NCBI RefSeq assembly: GCF_000373485.1
Contig: NZ_KB891587.1
Coordinates: forward strand, 1 to 64,000
Direction of reading: 5' to 3'
Source of the DNA: Dasania marina DSM 21967
GTDB lineage: Bacteria > Pseudomonadota > Gammaproteobacteria > Pseudomonadales > Dasaniaceae
Length of the DNA: 64,000 bases
Notes under the pieces: model-generated
Database searches by the model: none
Told to the model about the DNA's origin: nothing
What the model saw: the letters and a program-made list of their open reading frames with translations, nothing else
Shown here: positions 7,391 through 17,112 of the stretch, one piece after another
Layout of the letters: the number at the start of each line of letters is the position of its first letter
How positions within the stretch are numbered: position 1 is the stretch's first letter
Position numbers and translations under genes: made by a program

Positions 7391-9925
7391 CTAGTCTTTT
7401 TTGCCCAGCCGCTTTCTCACATTAGCGATAACACTCTTCACCATGCTCTTAGCGGATTTCTTTTCCGCTTTGACTGGCGCTTTTGGAACGACTTTAGCTT
7501 TAGCTTCGATCTCAAACGGCTTCGGCTTTTTCCTAGCTTTTTTCGGCCTAGCTTTTTTGGCAGGCTTACGCGCGACAGGCTCATCCTTGGCAGCAGTCCG
7601 TTTATTACCCGCATTACTCGGCTTCTTGCCCTTGGCTCCCGCTTTACCCGCCGATGCCGAGCGCTTGCGCTTATTGGAACCCGTCGCCACATCCACCAAT
7701 TCTAAGTCGATTTTCTTATCATCTAAATTAACCCGCAAAACCTTCACCTGCAGCTCATTACCTAGCTGAAAAGTGGTACGGGTACGCTCGCCGACTAAAC
7801 GCTGCTTGGCCGGATCAAAATGGTAATAATCACTGGCTAGCGCACTCACATGCACCAAGCCCTCTACATACACATTTTTAAGCTCAACAAATAAACCAAA
7901 ACTGGTAACTGCCGTAACCACGCCTGTAAAAGTCTCACCCACCCGGTCTTGCAGGTATTCACATTTCAGCCAAGCCACCACATCGCGGCTAGCATCGTCA
8001 GCACGACGTTCAGCCATGGAGGTTTGCTCACCCAATGCCAATAGCGCCGCCATGTCATAGGGGTAGATGGTTTTACGATCTATAGCGGCCACGCCTGCAA
8101 CACTCTGCACCGTGGCAGCCTCAGGCCGTGAACGCACGATATAGCGTATCGCCCGGTGCACCAATAAGTCTGGGTAACGGCGTATCGGTGAGGTGAAATG
8201 GGCATAACCGGGGTAATTTAACCCAAAGTGGCCTTCGTTTTTCGGCTGGTACACCGCCTGACGCAGGGAACGCAGCAACATGGTTTGGATTAGCTGCTCA
8301 TCGGGGCGACCCGCTATCTGCGCCATTACGGTTTGATAATCACCAGGACGAGGGTCGTCACCACCAGGCAGATCTATGCCCTGCTCACCCAAGAACTCAC
8401 GCAAAGATTTTAGCCGCTCCTCGGTGGGCCCTTCATGAACACGAAATAGCGCATCTATCTTATGCTCTTCCAAGAACCTAGCCGCCGCCACATTGGCGCT
8501 GAGCATGCATTCCTCTATCAACTTATGGGCATCGTTGCGCACCACCGGTACGATATCGGCAATTTTTCTATCGGGGCCAAAAACGATACGCGTCTCTACC
8601 GTTTCAAAGTCGATGGCACCACGCACCTGCCGCTGTGCACGCAGGGCGTGATACAAGCCATGCAATTGTTGCACATGAGGCAATACCGCCGAGTAACGCT
8701 CACACAGCTCTTCATGCTTGCCGTGCCCTGGGTCCAACATGGCGCCCACTTTGGTATAGGTTAAACGCGCATGGGAGTGTATTACCCCCTCAAAGAATCT
8801 ATAGTCAGTCAGCTTACCTTTTTCGCTAATGGTCATTTCACAAACCATACACAGGCGATCAACCTCTGGCTTTAAGGAGCACAAGCCGTTGGATAAGGCC
8901 TCGGGGAGCATAGGCACTACGCGCTCGGGGAAATAGACCGAGGTGCTGCGTAAAGTCGCCTCTTTATCTAAGGCACTACCCACCTGCACATAGTGCGACA
9001 CATCGGCTATCGCCACCCATAAACGCCAACCGCCAGACTTGTTAGCCTCACAATAGACGGCGTCATCAAAGTCTCTGGCATCTTCGCCATCAATGGTCAC
9101 AAAGGGTAAGTCGCGTAAATCTATACGGCCCTGCTTATCTTGTTCGTTGGGCTCGTCCGCTAGCGTAGCCGCCTCAGCCAATACCGACTCAGGCCACACA
9201 TGGGGAATATCGTGGGAACGTATGGCAACATCTATCTCCATACCCGCCGCCATATGGTCGCCCATCACCTCTACCACCTTGCCGGTGGGGCGCGCACGCC
9301 ACTGGGGTTGAGTAACAATTTCAACCACCACGTACTGGCCAGGCTCGGGTTTTAACTCACTAGGCTGATCGGTAGCAATAAAAACATCATGCTGCATACG
9401 GGGATTATCAGGTATCACAAAAGCGGCACCGTTTTCATAGGCGTAACGGCCTACTAGCTGCGTGGTGTGACGATCTAACACTTCAACAATGGTACCTTCG
9501 CGACGGCCGCGCTGGTCTACGCCATTGGCTCGGCACAGCACTATATCGCCATCGAATACTTGGCTCATCTGGCGGCTATTCAGGTAAAAATCGTCACTGC
9601 CGTCTTCGGGTATCACAAAGCCAAAGCCGTCGCGGTGTGCCTGTATGCGGCCTTTTACTAAGTCCATTTTTGCCACTAGGCAATAAGCGCCCTTGCGGTT
9701 GCGCATTAACTGGCCATCGCGCTCCATGGCTTTTAGGCGCCGGCGCAGTGCTTCGGCGGCATCATAATCGTCTAAATTCAATTGCCGGCTAAGCTGATTG
9801 CGGTTGAGTGGCGCATCGGCCTGCTCTAGCAGCTCAATAATATATTCGCGACTGGGAATGGGATTATCGTATTTCTTGGCCTCGCGCTCAGCGTGAGGGT
9901 CGTTCTGTGGTGGGCGTTTCGCCAT
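7391..9925 (-). CDS. rnr: Ribonuclease R
   Basis: A 3'-5' processive exoribonuclease that degrades structured RNA. I take ATG at 9925 (844 residues, MAKRPPQND...) because family similarity begins there (AEREAKKYDNPIPSREYI); an in-frame GTG at 10006 would add 27 unrelated residues. Order: N-terminal winged-helix (~20-90), cold-shock domains with GRIQAHRDGFGFVIPEDGSD, RNB catalytic domain with DLPFVTIDGEDARDFDDAVY (metal-binding Asp cluster) and HFTSPIRRYPDLLVHRAI, S1 domain (~640-725), then a Lys/Ala-rich tail of about 110 residues that likely binds RNA. Convergent with zapG. Confidence 0.95.
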   Translation of the reverse strand: MAKRPPQNDPHAEREAKKYDNPIPSREYIIELLEQADAPLNRNQLSRQLNLDDYDAAEALRRRLKAMERDGQLMRNRKGAYCLVAKMDLVKGRIQAHRDGFGFVIPEDGSDDFYLNSRQMSQVFDGDIVLCRANGVDQRGRREGTIVEVLDRHTTQLVGRYAYENGAAFVIPDNPRMQHDVFIATDQPSELKPEPGQYVVVEIVTQPQWRARPTGKVVEVMGDHMAAGMEIDVAIRSHDIPHVWPESVLAEAATLADEPNEQDKQGRIDLRDLPFVTIDGEDARDFDDAVYCEANKSGGWRLWVAIADVSHYVQVGSALDKEATLRSTSVYFPERVVPMLPEALSNGLCSLKPEVDRLCMVCEMTISEKGKLTDYRFFEGVIHSHARLTYTKVGAMLDPGHGKHEELCERYSAVLPHVQQLHGLYHALRAQRQVRGAIDFETVETRIVFGPDRKIADIVPVVRNDAHKLIEECMLSANVAAARFLEEHKIDALFRVHEGPTEERLKSLREFLGEQGIDLPGGDDPRPGDYQTVMAQIAGRPDEQLIQTMLLRSLRQAVYQPKNEGHFGLNYPGYAHFTSPIRRYPDLLVHRAIRYIVRSRPEAATVQSVAGVAAIDRKTIYPYDMAALLALGEQTSMAERRADDASRDVVAWLKCEYLQDRVGETFTGVVTAVTSFGLFVELKNVYVEGLVHVSALASDYYHFDPAKQRLVGERTRTTFQLGNELQVKVLRVNLDDKKIDLELVDVATGSNKRKRSASAGKAGAKGKKPSNAGNKRTAAKDEPVARKPAKKARPKKARKKPKPFEIEAKAKVVPKAPVKAEKKSAKSMVKSVIANVRKRLGKKD

Positions 9926-10134
9926 GTTTAAATCACTTTTATTCTCAATATATGCCAGAATCGGCACTATATAGGTCTTATTATACGCAAGGTTTTGGCA
10001 AAGCACCTATTTATTCCCCCCAGAGCCAAACCCGCATCACTTTGTTAGCCGCAGCCATCGCCAGATAATACATGCTATGCTTCCTATACTAAGCATAACA
10101 ATGACCATCATTTAGATTAGCAGCCGCCGTATTA

Positions 10135-12039
10135 ATGACCTCACAACTTATTCGCATTTCCATGCCTGCGCGCATCAAGCAATTTTTCTTGGCCTCAGCG
10201 CTTATTGCGCTAGCCCCCCTCTGTCATGCAGAACTGGCAACAGAGCTCTATAGCATGAAGGCGCAAGCCTATATTAATTCCGAAGCCGCTATAGACCAGC
10301 TTAACACCCTCAAAAACACAGCCGTCCAGCAAGACCTTCGCGCTGAACAGTGGTATTGGTTACGCTTGGCAGAAGCACAGGGCATTATCGTACTGCTGGA
10401 CGATATGCAGATCTCGCTTAACGCCGCAGCTAATGTCATAAAACAAACAGAAAATGCCGAAGCTCAGGTGCAGTTATTATTGCTACAAGGTGTGCTGGCA
10501 CAAAACAATGGCGCGCTAGCAGAGTCCAAAACACATTTCACCAACGCTATAGCTCAAGCTATGGCGGCAGATCTAAAACATCTGGAGCTGCGCACCAGAG
10601 TTGAGCTCGCCTACACCTATACCTTAGAGGATAATTTTCAAGACGCCCTCGAAACCAATCACCTTGCCCATATGGAGGCGCGAGAACTAGGGGATATTTT
10701 TATTACCGCCCTAGCAGAAGATATCTATGGTGCAATCTATGGCTATATGGACCAATACGAGGAATCCATAGCCTACTACCAAAAAGCCTTAGCGGGCTAC
10801 CAACAACTGGGCTATCAGCAATACACCTCCTCCGCAATTTTTGGCATAGCCACTAGCCATCGCTACTGGGGCAAATACCAAGAAGCGCTCAAATACTTTC
10901 ACCAACACGAACAACTATTATCCCACACCACTCGCGAAGGTAGTAAGTTTTACGGCTACTACGGCATAGCCACCACCTTGGCCGCCATGAACAACTGCGA
11001 CGCAGCCCTGCCCGCTATAAACAAAGCAGTTAACACTGAAGGCCCAAAAGATTACAAAGCCGAGCTCTATAAATTACAGGCCAAGTGCTATATCAAACAA
11101 CAACAGCTCAGCGAAGCTGAAACCGCCCTCAATGCCGCCATTGACATTTTTGCACAGCTACCCGACTTAACCGACACCAACTGGCAAATTGAAACCTTAC
11201 TTATCGCCGCTAAACTGGCACAAGCTAATAATAACTACCCCCTAGCCTTTGCATTACTGAGTAATTACAGCGAGAAAAAATCACGTATAGACTCGGCCAC
11301 CTACTCAGAAAAAATGATTGCCTACAAGGCCACACTGGAAAACCAGCAGAAAGATTTAAAAATAAAACTGCTTACCGAAAACGCAAAAACACAGCAGCTT
11401 ACCGCCAATAATCAAATGCGCGTTAATAAACTGCAAAAAATGCTGTTAATAGGTTTGAGCCTCACAGTGCTTATTATTCTTGCCTTTGTCTATATATTGT
11501 ATAAAAACTTAAAGCGCATTTCTGAGCTATCTATACGCGATGAACTCACCGGCCTCTATAATCGCCGTTATATTTTTAATTATTTAAATAATATTCTCAG
11601 CAACGAAAAAGAAGGCAAGCAATTTTCTATTATTATTGCCGACATCGATAATTTTAAACAGATTAACGATAACTACGGCCACCCCGCTGGCGACAGCGTT
11701 ATTAAAGCCATAGCCAAGCTTAGCCTAGATACCCTACGAATGACCGATGTAGTAGGCCGCATAGGTGGTGAAGAGTTTTTATTTATACTACCGCGCATAC
11801 CGCCCAAACAGTGTGAAGAGATAGTCAGCCGCCTCTTGCAGGCGGTACGCGAGAAAGCCTTTACTCTGCCCAACGGCGAGGTTATTCATGTCACCATCAG
11901 TATGGGCATATGCCATAACAGCGCCGACATCACCGATGCCAAAACGATTTTTCATAAGGCCGATGAAGCCTTATATGTATCTAAAAATAATGGCAAAGAT
12001 CAAATTAACAGCGTAGAAAACGCCGCCCTCAGCACTTAG
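10135..12039 (+). CDS. Periplasmic TPR sensor diguanylate cyclase (GGDEF)
   Basis: 634 residues. Signal peptide 1-32 (cleaved after LCHA), a periplasmic TPR-like helical region ~35-400, a coiled coil ~400-436, one membrane helix ~437-456, then a cytoplasmic GGDEF domain ~465-625. The active-site motif is GGEEF at 544-548 and the inhibitory I-site RMTD lies five residues before it, so it should make c-di-GMP with product feedback. A second Met (residue 10, base 10162) is another possible start. The TPR part suggests it senses a protein or peptide in the envelope; the ligand is unknown. It overlaps the convergent acyP by four bases. Confidence 0.9.
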   Translation: MTSQLIRISMPARIKQFFLASALIALAPLCHAELATELYSMKAQAYINSEAAIDQLNTLKNTAVQQDLRAEQWYWLRLAEAQGIIVLLDDMQISLNAAANVIKQTENAEAQVQLLLLQGVLAQNNGALAESKTHFTNAIAQAMAADLKHLELRTRVELAYTYTLEDNFQDALETNHLAHMEARELGDIFITALAEDIYGAIYGYMDQYEESIAYYQKALAGYQQLGYQQYTSSAIFGIATSHRYWGKYQEALKYFHQHEQLLSHTTREGSKFYGYYGIATTLAAMNNCDAALPAINKAVNTEGPKDYKAELYKLQAKCYIKQQQLSEAETALNAAIDIFAQLPDLTDTNWQIETLLIAAKLAQANNNYPLAFALLSNYSEKKSRIDSATYSEKMIAYKATLENQQKDLKIKLLTENAKTQQLTANNQMRVNKLQKMLLIGLSLTVLIILAFVYILYKNLKRISELSIRDELTGLYNRRYIFNYLNNILSNEKEGKQFSIIIADIDNFKQINDNYGHPAGDSVIKAIAKLSLDTLRMTDVVGRIGGEEFLFILPRIPPKQCEEIVSRLLQAVREKAFTLPNGEVIHVTISMGICHNSADITDAKTIFHKADEALYVSKNNGKDQINSVENAALST

Positions 12040-12311
12040 AGAACTTGAAAACCCTGCAGTTCTTTATAGGTCAGGGTTTCTACATCCACCCTATCAACAC
12101 GCGCATGTTCAGGGCCTTGATGCAGCGCCTTACACACCACCAACAAATCTTCAGCGGCCCCCGACAACATAAACTCCACTCGGCCATCACTGATATTTTT
12201 AGCCCAGCCACTCACATTCGCCGCTAAGGCTTGTTGCTGGGTAAACGCCCTAAACCACACGCCCTGCACTCGGCCGGTTACAAAGCCATGCAATGTTGAT
12301 AACTCACTCAC
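12036..12311 (-). CDS. acyP: Acylphosphatase
   Basis: 91 residues, standard length. Hydrolyses carboxyl-phosphate bonds such as acetyl phosphate or 1,3-bisphosphoglycerate. Motifs: GFVTGRVQGVWFRAFTQQQA, containing the phosphate-binding loop and catalytic Arg, then GWAKNISDGRVEFMLSG with the catalytic Asn. Start is GTG at 12311 with AGGAGG eight bases upstream. Single gene, tail-to-tail overlap with the diguanylate cyclase. Confidence 0.95.
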   Translation of the reverse strand: MSELSTLHGFVTGRVQGVWFRAFTQQQALAANVSGWAKNISDGRVEFMLSGAAEDLLVVCKALHQGPEHARVDRVDVETLTYKELQGFQVL

Positions 12312-12360
12312 TTAAAAACCTCCTTACTATGTACACAAGGCCATACTTAAAAAGCCACAC

Positions 12361-13524
12361 TCACAAAATAAATACCCAAAATTTAAAAATAATCGTACCT
12401 ACAAAAGTCCCGAGAGCATAACCGAACACGCCCACCAAAATACCGGGGGTAATTAAATTATTCCAGCCCTTGGCTGCCGCCAGGGCCGGCGCGGTGGTCG
12501 CCCCCAAAATAGCCGCATTAGAGGCGATGATTAACTCCGGCATACTCAAACCCAGCCAGCGCCCAACCGTAAAGGTCACTAAAAAATGCACGCTAAGCAG
12601 TATCAGCACTAAGGCGATTAACAAAGGCGCCACCTGCACCATGGCCACCACATCGGCTCCCGCCGCTATGGCGGCAAAAAATACCAAAGACAGCCCCACC
12701 CCCAGCTCAAAACTGCCTATCATATGCTTTACCAAGCCCGGCGCGAGTGTGGCTACCGCCAAAGACAGCGCCGTAATCACCATATAGCGCCAACCACTGC
12801 CCCCTAAATAAGCAACTGCAGCATCGGCCACCACCACTATCACCATAGCGGCCGCAAGCGCCAGCACCAAGGACATCGCACTGATACCTTCACTATGCTC
12901 AACCTCAACACTGCCCGCCGAATAATCATGCGCGGGGTATTTTTGCGCTAACCAACGCCAGCCAGGCAACAATGCCAACAAACCCAAGTACACGGCACTA
13001 AATAAATTATCTGCTGCAGTGGCAGCCGAAAAAAACGAGGCATCTTGGCTTAAACCGGTCACCTCACCTAGGGCCGCATAGTTCACCGAGCCGCCTATGT
13101 AGGTAGAGGCAAACAGGCCAGCCACGGCGGCTTCGCGCTCAGCCATAGCCAGCGGCGCCTGCGAGGCCAAGCTGCCTAAGTCCAAGCACAGCGCCGCCAG
13201 AGTGACGCCGGCCACCGTGCCCACGCTGGCTAATAAAAACGCCATGGTGGTGCGCGTAGTCTCGAAAAACAAACGCTTTAAGTCGGCCTTAAATAAAAAT
13301 AGAGGGATTAACACTGGCACAAAGTAACTAAACACAAAATCATAAGCCGGCGAGCTGTGAGGAATAATATTCAGGTTAGCCGCCGCTATAGCCGTCACTA
13401 TCGCGATCACCGCGCCGGTTAAGTGTGCGCCCACGCGAGTTTTCTCACCGACAAAGCCCAACCCAGCAATTACAAATAAAGCCGCCATTACCGCCATAGC
13501 GTTTTCTGCACTGATTAAACTCAT
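12361..13524 (-). CDS. DUF819 family integral membrane protein
   Basis: 387 residues, nearly all hydrophobic with about 10-11 membrane helices. It resembles the DUF819 (YjcL-like) family: an N-terminal GEKTRVGAHLTGAVIAI, the loop FSYFVPVLIPLFLFKADLKR, FASTYIGGSVNYAALGE in the middle, and ASNAAILGATTAPALAAAKG near the end. The two-halves pattern with Gly-rich loops resembles transporters, but the substrate is not known. ATG at 13524 has GAGGAA upstream. Stands alone, divergent from nuoA. Confidence 0.8.
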   Translation of the reverse strand: MSLISAENAMAVMAALFVIAGLGFVGEKTRVGAHLTGAVIAIVTAIAAANLNIIPHSSPAYDFVFSYFVPVLIPLFLFKADLKRLFFETTRTTMAFLLASVGTVAGVTLAALCLDLGSLASQAPLAMAEREAAVAGLFASTYIGGSVNYAALGEVTGLSQDASFFSAATAADNLFSAVYLGLLALLPGWRWLAQKYPAHDYSAGSVEVEHSEGISAMSLVLALAAAMVIVVVADAAVAYLGGSGWRYMVITALSLAVATLAPGLVKHMIGSFELGVGLSLVFFAAIAAGADVVAMVQVAPLLIALVLILLSVHFLVTFTVGRWLGLSMPELIIASNAAILGATTAPALAAAKGWNNLITPGILVGVFGYALGTFVGTIIFKFWVFIL

Positions 13525-13839
13525 CTATTCCTCACTATGTTGCTACTATATTTTACTGCTCTGTCTTGCCCTTATCCCTAAAAGCCTAACCCAGCAACCC
13601 GTAAAACCAAAACACATATTAACCCTACACCCCCAAACTTAGGCCAAATCAACAACCTCACTGATCACTTTTCGTACAAACTAAATTATTATTTTTAGAA
13701 CCTTGCGTTTACTTTTTAACCTCGCTAAAGTTTATTCAGTTGTAAGTGGTAGCAGTATCAGGTCGATTTCTTACCCACGCGGTTAGTTTTTCGGGCAAGT
13801 GACCTCCATGTTTAACCCTTAGGGATAGCTGGAGCTCGT
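13525..13839. promoter_or_regulatory. Intergenic region before the nuo operon
   Basis: About 315 bases between the DUF819 gene and the first open frame before nuoA. A weak promoter candidate on + is TTGCGT (13703-13708), 17 bases, TAAAGT (13726-13731). No other structure was recognised. Confidence 0.35.
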
Positions 13840-14007
13840 ATGCAAGACTGTACAGCACAAGCACCATGTTACCGACAGTTAGCCCTAGGCAAACTGCCAC
13901 GTGCACTATCATCTGTCGCACACCTCCCCCCTTGCTTTGCCCTAGCCGAACCTCTCGCTATGTATACGCTCTCCTATCCCTTACTGTTTGGGGGGGCTGC
14001 ACCTTGA
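13840..14007 (+). CDS. Short upstream open frame overlapping the nuoA start
   Basis: A 55-codon frame (MQDCTAQAPCYRQLALG... ending LLFGGAAP) begins at ATG 13840 with GGAG five bases upstream. Its TGA (14005-14007) overlaps the TTG start of nuoA (14004-14006). I recognise no family. The arrangement would allow translational coupling to nuoA. It could equally be a chance frame, since the peptide is rich in Pro, Leu and Cys without clear structure. Confidence 0.35.
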   Translation: MQDCTAQAPCYRQLALGKLPRALSSVAHLPPCFALAEPLAMYTLSYPLLFGGAAP

Positions 14008-14453
14008 ACTTAGCCACGCAATCACTCTGGCCTTTATTGGTTTACGTCGCTGCCGTCTTGCTGCTGGTAGCCACCATGCTGGGGCTGTCATTTATTTTAG
14101 GGCAGCGGCGCGGCAATAAAGCCACCAATATGCCCTTTGAATCTGGCGTACTGTCGGTGGGCAGCCCACAAATTCATGTGTCAGCTGAGTTTTATCTAAT
14201 TGCCATCTTCTTTGTGATTTTCGATTTAGAAACCGTGTTTATTTTTGCCTGGGCCGTGGCTTTTTTTGAGCTGAGCTGGGCAGGCTTCATTGCCATTAGC
14301 GTGTTTATTTTTGTTTTAGCCGTGGCCCTAGTCTACGAGCTACGCTCCGGCGCCTTGGACTGGGGCATTAAATCGAGAACGGGCATACAGCAAACTAATT
14401 TATCGCAATCCCATGCACCCCAACCTCATTTACCGCAATCAGGGAAACACTAA
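14004..14453 (+). CDS. nuoA: NADH-quinone oxidoreductase subunit A
   Basis: 149 residues with a TTG start at 14004. The frame is open to an ATG at 13866, but that would add 46 residues unlike any NuoA; the TTG has a run of seven G four bases upstream as RBS, and [14 protein letters not shown] matches the family N-terminus. Three membrane helices; loop motif [13 protein letters not shown] and [19 protein letters not shown], whose acidic residues are conserved in the quinone/proton region of complex I. Its C-terminus has a polar extension. First nuo gene, overlapping nuoB as TAATG. Confidence 0.92.
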   Translation: MNLATQSLWPLLVYVAAVLLLVATMLGLSFILGQRRGNKATNMPFESGVLSVGSPQIHVSAEFYLIAIFFVIFDLETVFIFAWAVAFFELSWAGFIAISVFIFVLAVALVYELRSGALDWGIKSRTGIQQTNLSQSHAPQPHLPQSGKH

Positions 14454-15121
14454 TGGAGTGGAATTTAAGCAAGCCCGACAATCTTATTGCCAGCTCACCC
14501 GGCGGCGCTTTCGAGGGCACTCATGAAAGCATCAATGAGAGCATAGAAGAGCAGGTCAAGCGCAATGTCGCCTTTGCCAAGCTGGAAGATCTGGTCGCCT
14601 GGGGCCGCGCCCACTCACTGTGGCCTTTTAATTTCGGCCTCTCTTGCTGCTATGTAGAAATGGCTACCTCTTTCACCAGCCGCCATGATATCGCCCGCTT
14701 TGGCTCCGAGGTGATACGCGCCACCCCTAGGCAGGCCGATTTGATGGTCATTTCCGGCACCGTATTTAGAAAAATGGCACCGGTAGTGCAACACCTTTAC
14801 GACCAACTATTAGAACCGCGCTGGATTATTTCCATGGGCTCCTGCGCCAACTCCGGCGGCATGTACGACATCTACAGCGTGGTGCAAGGTGTGGATAAAT
14901 TTATCCCCGTGGATGTGTACGTACCCGGCTGCCCCCCGCGCCCCGAGGCGCTAATGCAGGGCCTCACCATGTTGCAAGAATCCATAGGTAAAGAGCGCCG
15001 CCCCTTAAGTTGGGTGGCGGGCGACCAAACCGTAGTTAAACCCAAGATGCCATCGCAAAGAGATACCTTACAAGAAGAGAGAAACCGGGCCACCCTACTG
15101 CGCAGCCCGGATGACGTTTAG
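14453..15121 (+). CDS. nuoB: NADH-quinone oxidoreductase subunit B
   Basis: 222 residues. NuoB carries the last iron-sulfur cluster (N2, 4Fe-4S), which reduces quinone at the arm-membrane junction. Cluster ligands: the Cys-Cys pair in [12 protein letters not shown], Cys in [16 protein letters not shown], and Cys in [16 protein letters not shown]. Starts inside the nuoA stop. Followed by 191 bases holding a REP-like element before nuoCD. Confidence 0.97.
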   Translation: MEWNLSKPDNLIASSPGGAFEGTHESINESIEEQVKRNVAFAKLEDLVAWGRAHSLWPFNFGLSCCYVEMATSFTSRHDIARFGSEVIRATPRQADLMVISGTVFRKMAPVVQHLYDQLLEPRWIISMGSCANSGGMYDIYSVVQGVDKFIPVDVYVPGCPPRPEALMQGLTMLQESIGKERRPLSWVAGDQTVVKPKMPSQRDTLQEERNRATLLRSPDDV

Positions 15122-15130
15122 AAGAGATTA

Positions 15131-15216
15131 TTGTGCGTCACTCCCATGCAAGTGAGAGTGAGAGTCCGTGACACTAACAAAAATAGATTCTCGCCTACGC
15201 GAGAATGACCGTCACT
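15131..15216. repeat. REP/BIME-like palindromic element between nuoB and nuoCD
   Basis: The core is ATTCTCGC (15187-15194), CTAC, GCGAGAAT (15199-15206). Left of it lies a weaker imperfect stem bounded by GTCAC and GTGAC, and the right end has GACCGTCAC. The layout resembles the widespread intergenic repeat with ATTCCCGC/GCGGGAAT arms. It sits inside the operon, so it would be transcribed and could form a stable mRNA hairpin. Confidence 0.65.
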
Positions 15217-15312
15217 AGGGCAGAGTAGCAAGCAAAGTAGAGAATTTTATAAAGTAAGCCGTACCCGTAAAACAGCAACGCTAGCAACACATTAATAATG
15301 ATCGGGAGCACT

Positions 15313-17061
15313 ATGCTTAACGCTGAAGCACTGAATAACAACGATACCGTTGGCGAGCTCTATGCCCGCTTTGGCGCAGATTCGTTTATGCCTCAAGCTA
15401 CCGCAGACAATATGCCCACGCTATGGGTAGAGCGTGCAAAACTCCTAGACGTATTAATACACCTGAAAAAACAATTCCCCATGTTGCTGGATTTATTCGG
15501 CATCGATGAACGCCTGCGCGAGCATAAACCGGAAGCAGCCAAAGATTTCACTGTGGTGTATCACCTAATGGCCTTTAGGCCGGTAGCAGAAATCCGCATC
15601 AAAACCGCCGTTAGCCTAGACGACATTGCCGTGCCCTCGGCGGTCAACATTTACCCCAATGCCAATTGGTATGAGCGCGAAGCTTGGGATATGTATGGCA
15701 TAGAGTTTAGCGGCCACCCCAATTTACGGCGCATTTTATTACCTCCTACTTGGCAGGGCCACGCCCTCAGAAAAGACCACCCAGCCCGCGCCACCGAAAT
15801 GGAACCCTTTAGCCTAGACGACGAAAAACAACAGCAAGAACAAGAAGCCTTACTGTTTAAACCCGAAGACTGGGGCATGCAAAGAGCTACCGACGACACC
15901 GAGTTTATGTTTCTCAACCTAGGCCCCAATCACCCCTCGGTGCACGGTGTTTTTCGCATCGCTCTACAGCTAGATGGCGAAGTGGTCGTCGACTCGGTAC
16001 CCGACATAGGCTATCACCACCGCGGCGCCGAAAAAATGGCCGAGCGCCAAACCTGGCACTCGTTTATCCCCTATACCGATCGCATCGATTACTTGGGTGG
16101 GGTGATGAATAACTTGGCCTATGTGATGGCCGTAGAGCAGCTGGCGGATATTGAAGTACCCGACCGCGCCAAGGTGATACGCATAATGATGTCGGAGTTG
16201 TTTCGCATCTCCAGTCACTTAGTGTTTTACGGCACCTTTGCCCAAGACGTGGGCCAGATGTCGCCAGTGTTTTATATGTTTGCCGACCGCGAACGCCTAC
16301 TAGGCATAGTCGAAGCGGTCACCGGTGGTCGCATGCATCCCGCCTGGTTTCGCATAGGCGGCGTCGCCCAAGACCTACCCAAGGGCTGGGAAAAAATGGT
16401 GCGCGAGTTTATCGACGCCATGCCTGCACGGCTAGATCACTACCAAAAAATGGCCATGGACAATAGCATCCTAAAACAGCGCACCCAGGGCGTGGGGGCT
16501 TACAATACCCAAGAGGCCATGGACTGGGGCATTACCGGCGCCAGTTTACGGGCAACAGGATTTGATTTTGACCTGCGCCGCGACCGCCCCTACGGCGGCT
16601 ACGATCAATTCGACTTTGAAGTGCCCATCGCCCACAACGGCGACTGCTACGACCGCGCCGTAGTACGCATAGAAGAGATACGGCAAAGCCTGCACATTAT
16701 CCGCCAGTGTATGGACAACATGCCCGAAGGCCCCTACAAAAGCGAACACAAGCTCACCACTCCGCCACCAAAAGAACGCACACTGCAAGATATAGAAACG
16801 CTTATCCATCACTTTTTAAATGTCAGCTGGGGGCCGGTGATGCCAGCAGGTGAAGCCTCCTTTCCTATAGAGGCCACCAAGGGTATTAACAACTACCACC
16901 TGGTGAGCGATGGCGGAACGCAATCTTATCGCACCCGCATACGCACGCCCTCGTTCCCGGCGCTGCAACAAATTCCTTTGATCAGCAACGGCTTAATGAT
17001 TGCCGACATGATAGCCATTATCGCCAGCATCGATTTTGTGATGGCTGACGTAGATAGATGA
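15313..17061 (+). CDS. nuoCD: NADH-quinone oxidoreductase fused subunits C and D
   Basis: I choose ATG 15313 (582 residues), which has GGGAG six to ten bases upstream; the ATG at 15298 has no RBS. Residues ~1-175 are NuoC (30-kDa subunit: [19 protein letters not shown], then [10 protein letters not shown]); ~200-582 are NuoD (49-kDa: [33 protein letters not shown]-like region, ending [14 protein letters not shown]). NuoD helps form the quinone site next to NuoB. The C-D fusion is known in E. coli and many gammaproteobacteria. Confidence 0.97.
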   Translation: MLNAEALNNNDTVGELYARFGADSFMPQATADNMPTLWVERAKLLDVLIHLKKQFPMLLDLFGIDERLREHKPEAAKDFTVVYHLMAFRPVAEIRIKTAVSLDDIAVPSAVNIYPNANWYEREAWDMYGIEFSGHPNLRRILLPPTWQGHALRKDHPARATEMEPFSLDDEKQQQEQEALLFKPEDWGMQRATDDTEFMFLNLGPNHPSVHGVFRIALQLDGEVVVDSVPDIGYHHRGAEKMAERQTWHSFIPYTDRIDYLGGVMNNLAYVMAVEQLADIEVPDRAKVIRIMMSELFRISSHLVFYGTFAQDVGQMSPVFYMFADRERLLGIVEAVTGGRMHPAWFRIGGVAQDLPKGWEKMVREFIDAMPARLDHYQKMAMDNSILKQRTQGVGAYNTQEAMDWGITGASLRATGFDFDLRRDRPYGGYDQFDFEVPIAHNGDCYDRAVVRIEEIRQSLHIIRQCMDNMPEGPYKSEHKLTTPPPKERTLQDIETLIHHFLNVSWGPVMPAGEASFPIEATKGINNYHLVSDGGTQSYRTRIRTPSFPALQQIPLISNGLMIADMIAIIASIDFVMADVDR

Positions 17062-17112
17062 CTAAGTAGATAAGCGAGCGAGTAAAAAGCTAGGTAAACG
17101 GATATATAGCAA

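Noticed and set aside
7401-7769. 122-codon + strand frame opposite the rnr 3' end
   Set aside because: It is a shadow of the Lys/Ala-rich tail codons of rnr, with no RBS or neighbours.
9926-10006. Extended start of RNase R at GTG 10006
   Set aside because: The added 27 residues do not resemble RNase R; similarity begins at ATG 9925.
13866-14003. 46-residue N-terminal extension of NuoA from ATG 13866
   Set aside because: The extension is unlike NuoA and has no RBS; the TTG at 14004 with a G-rich SD matches the family start.
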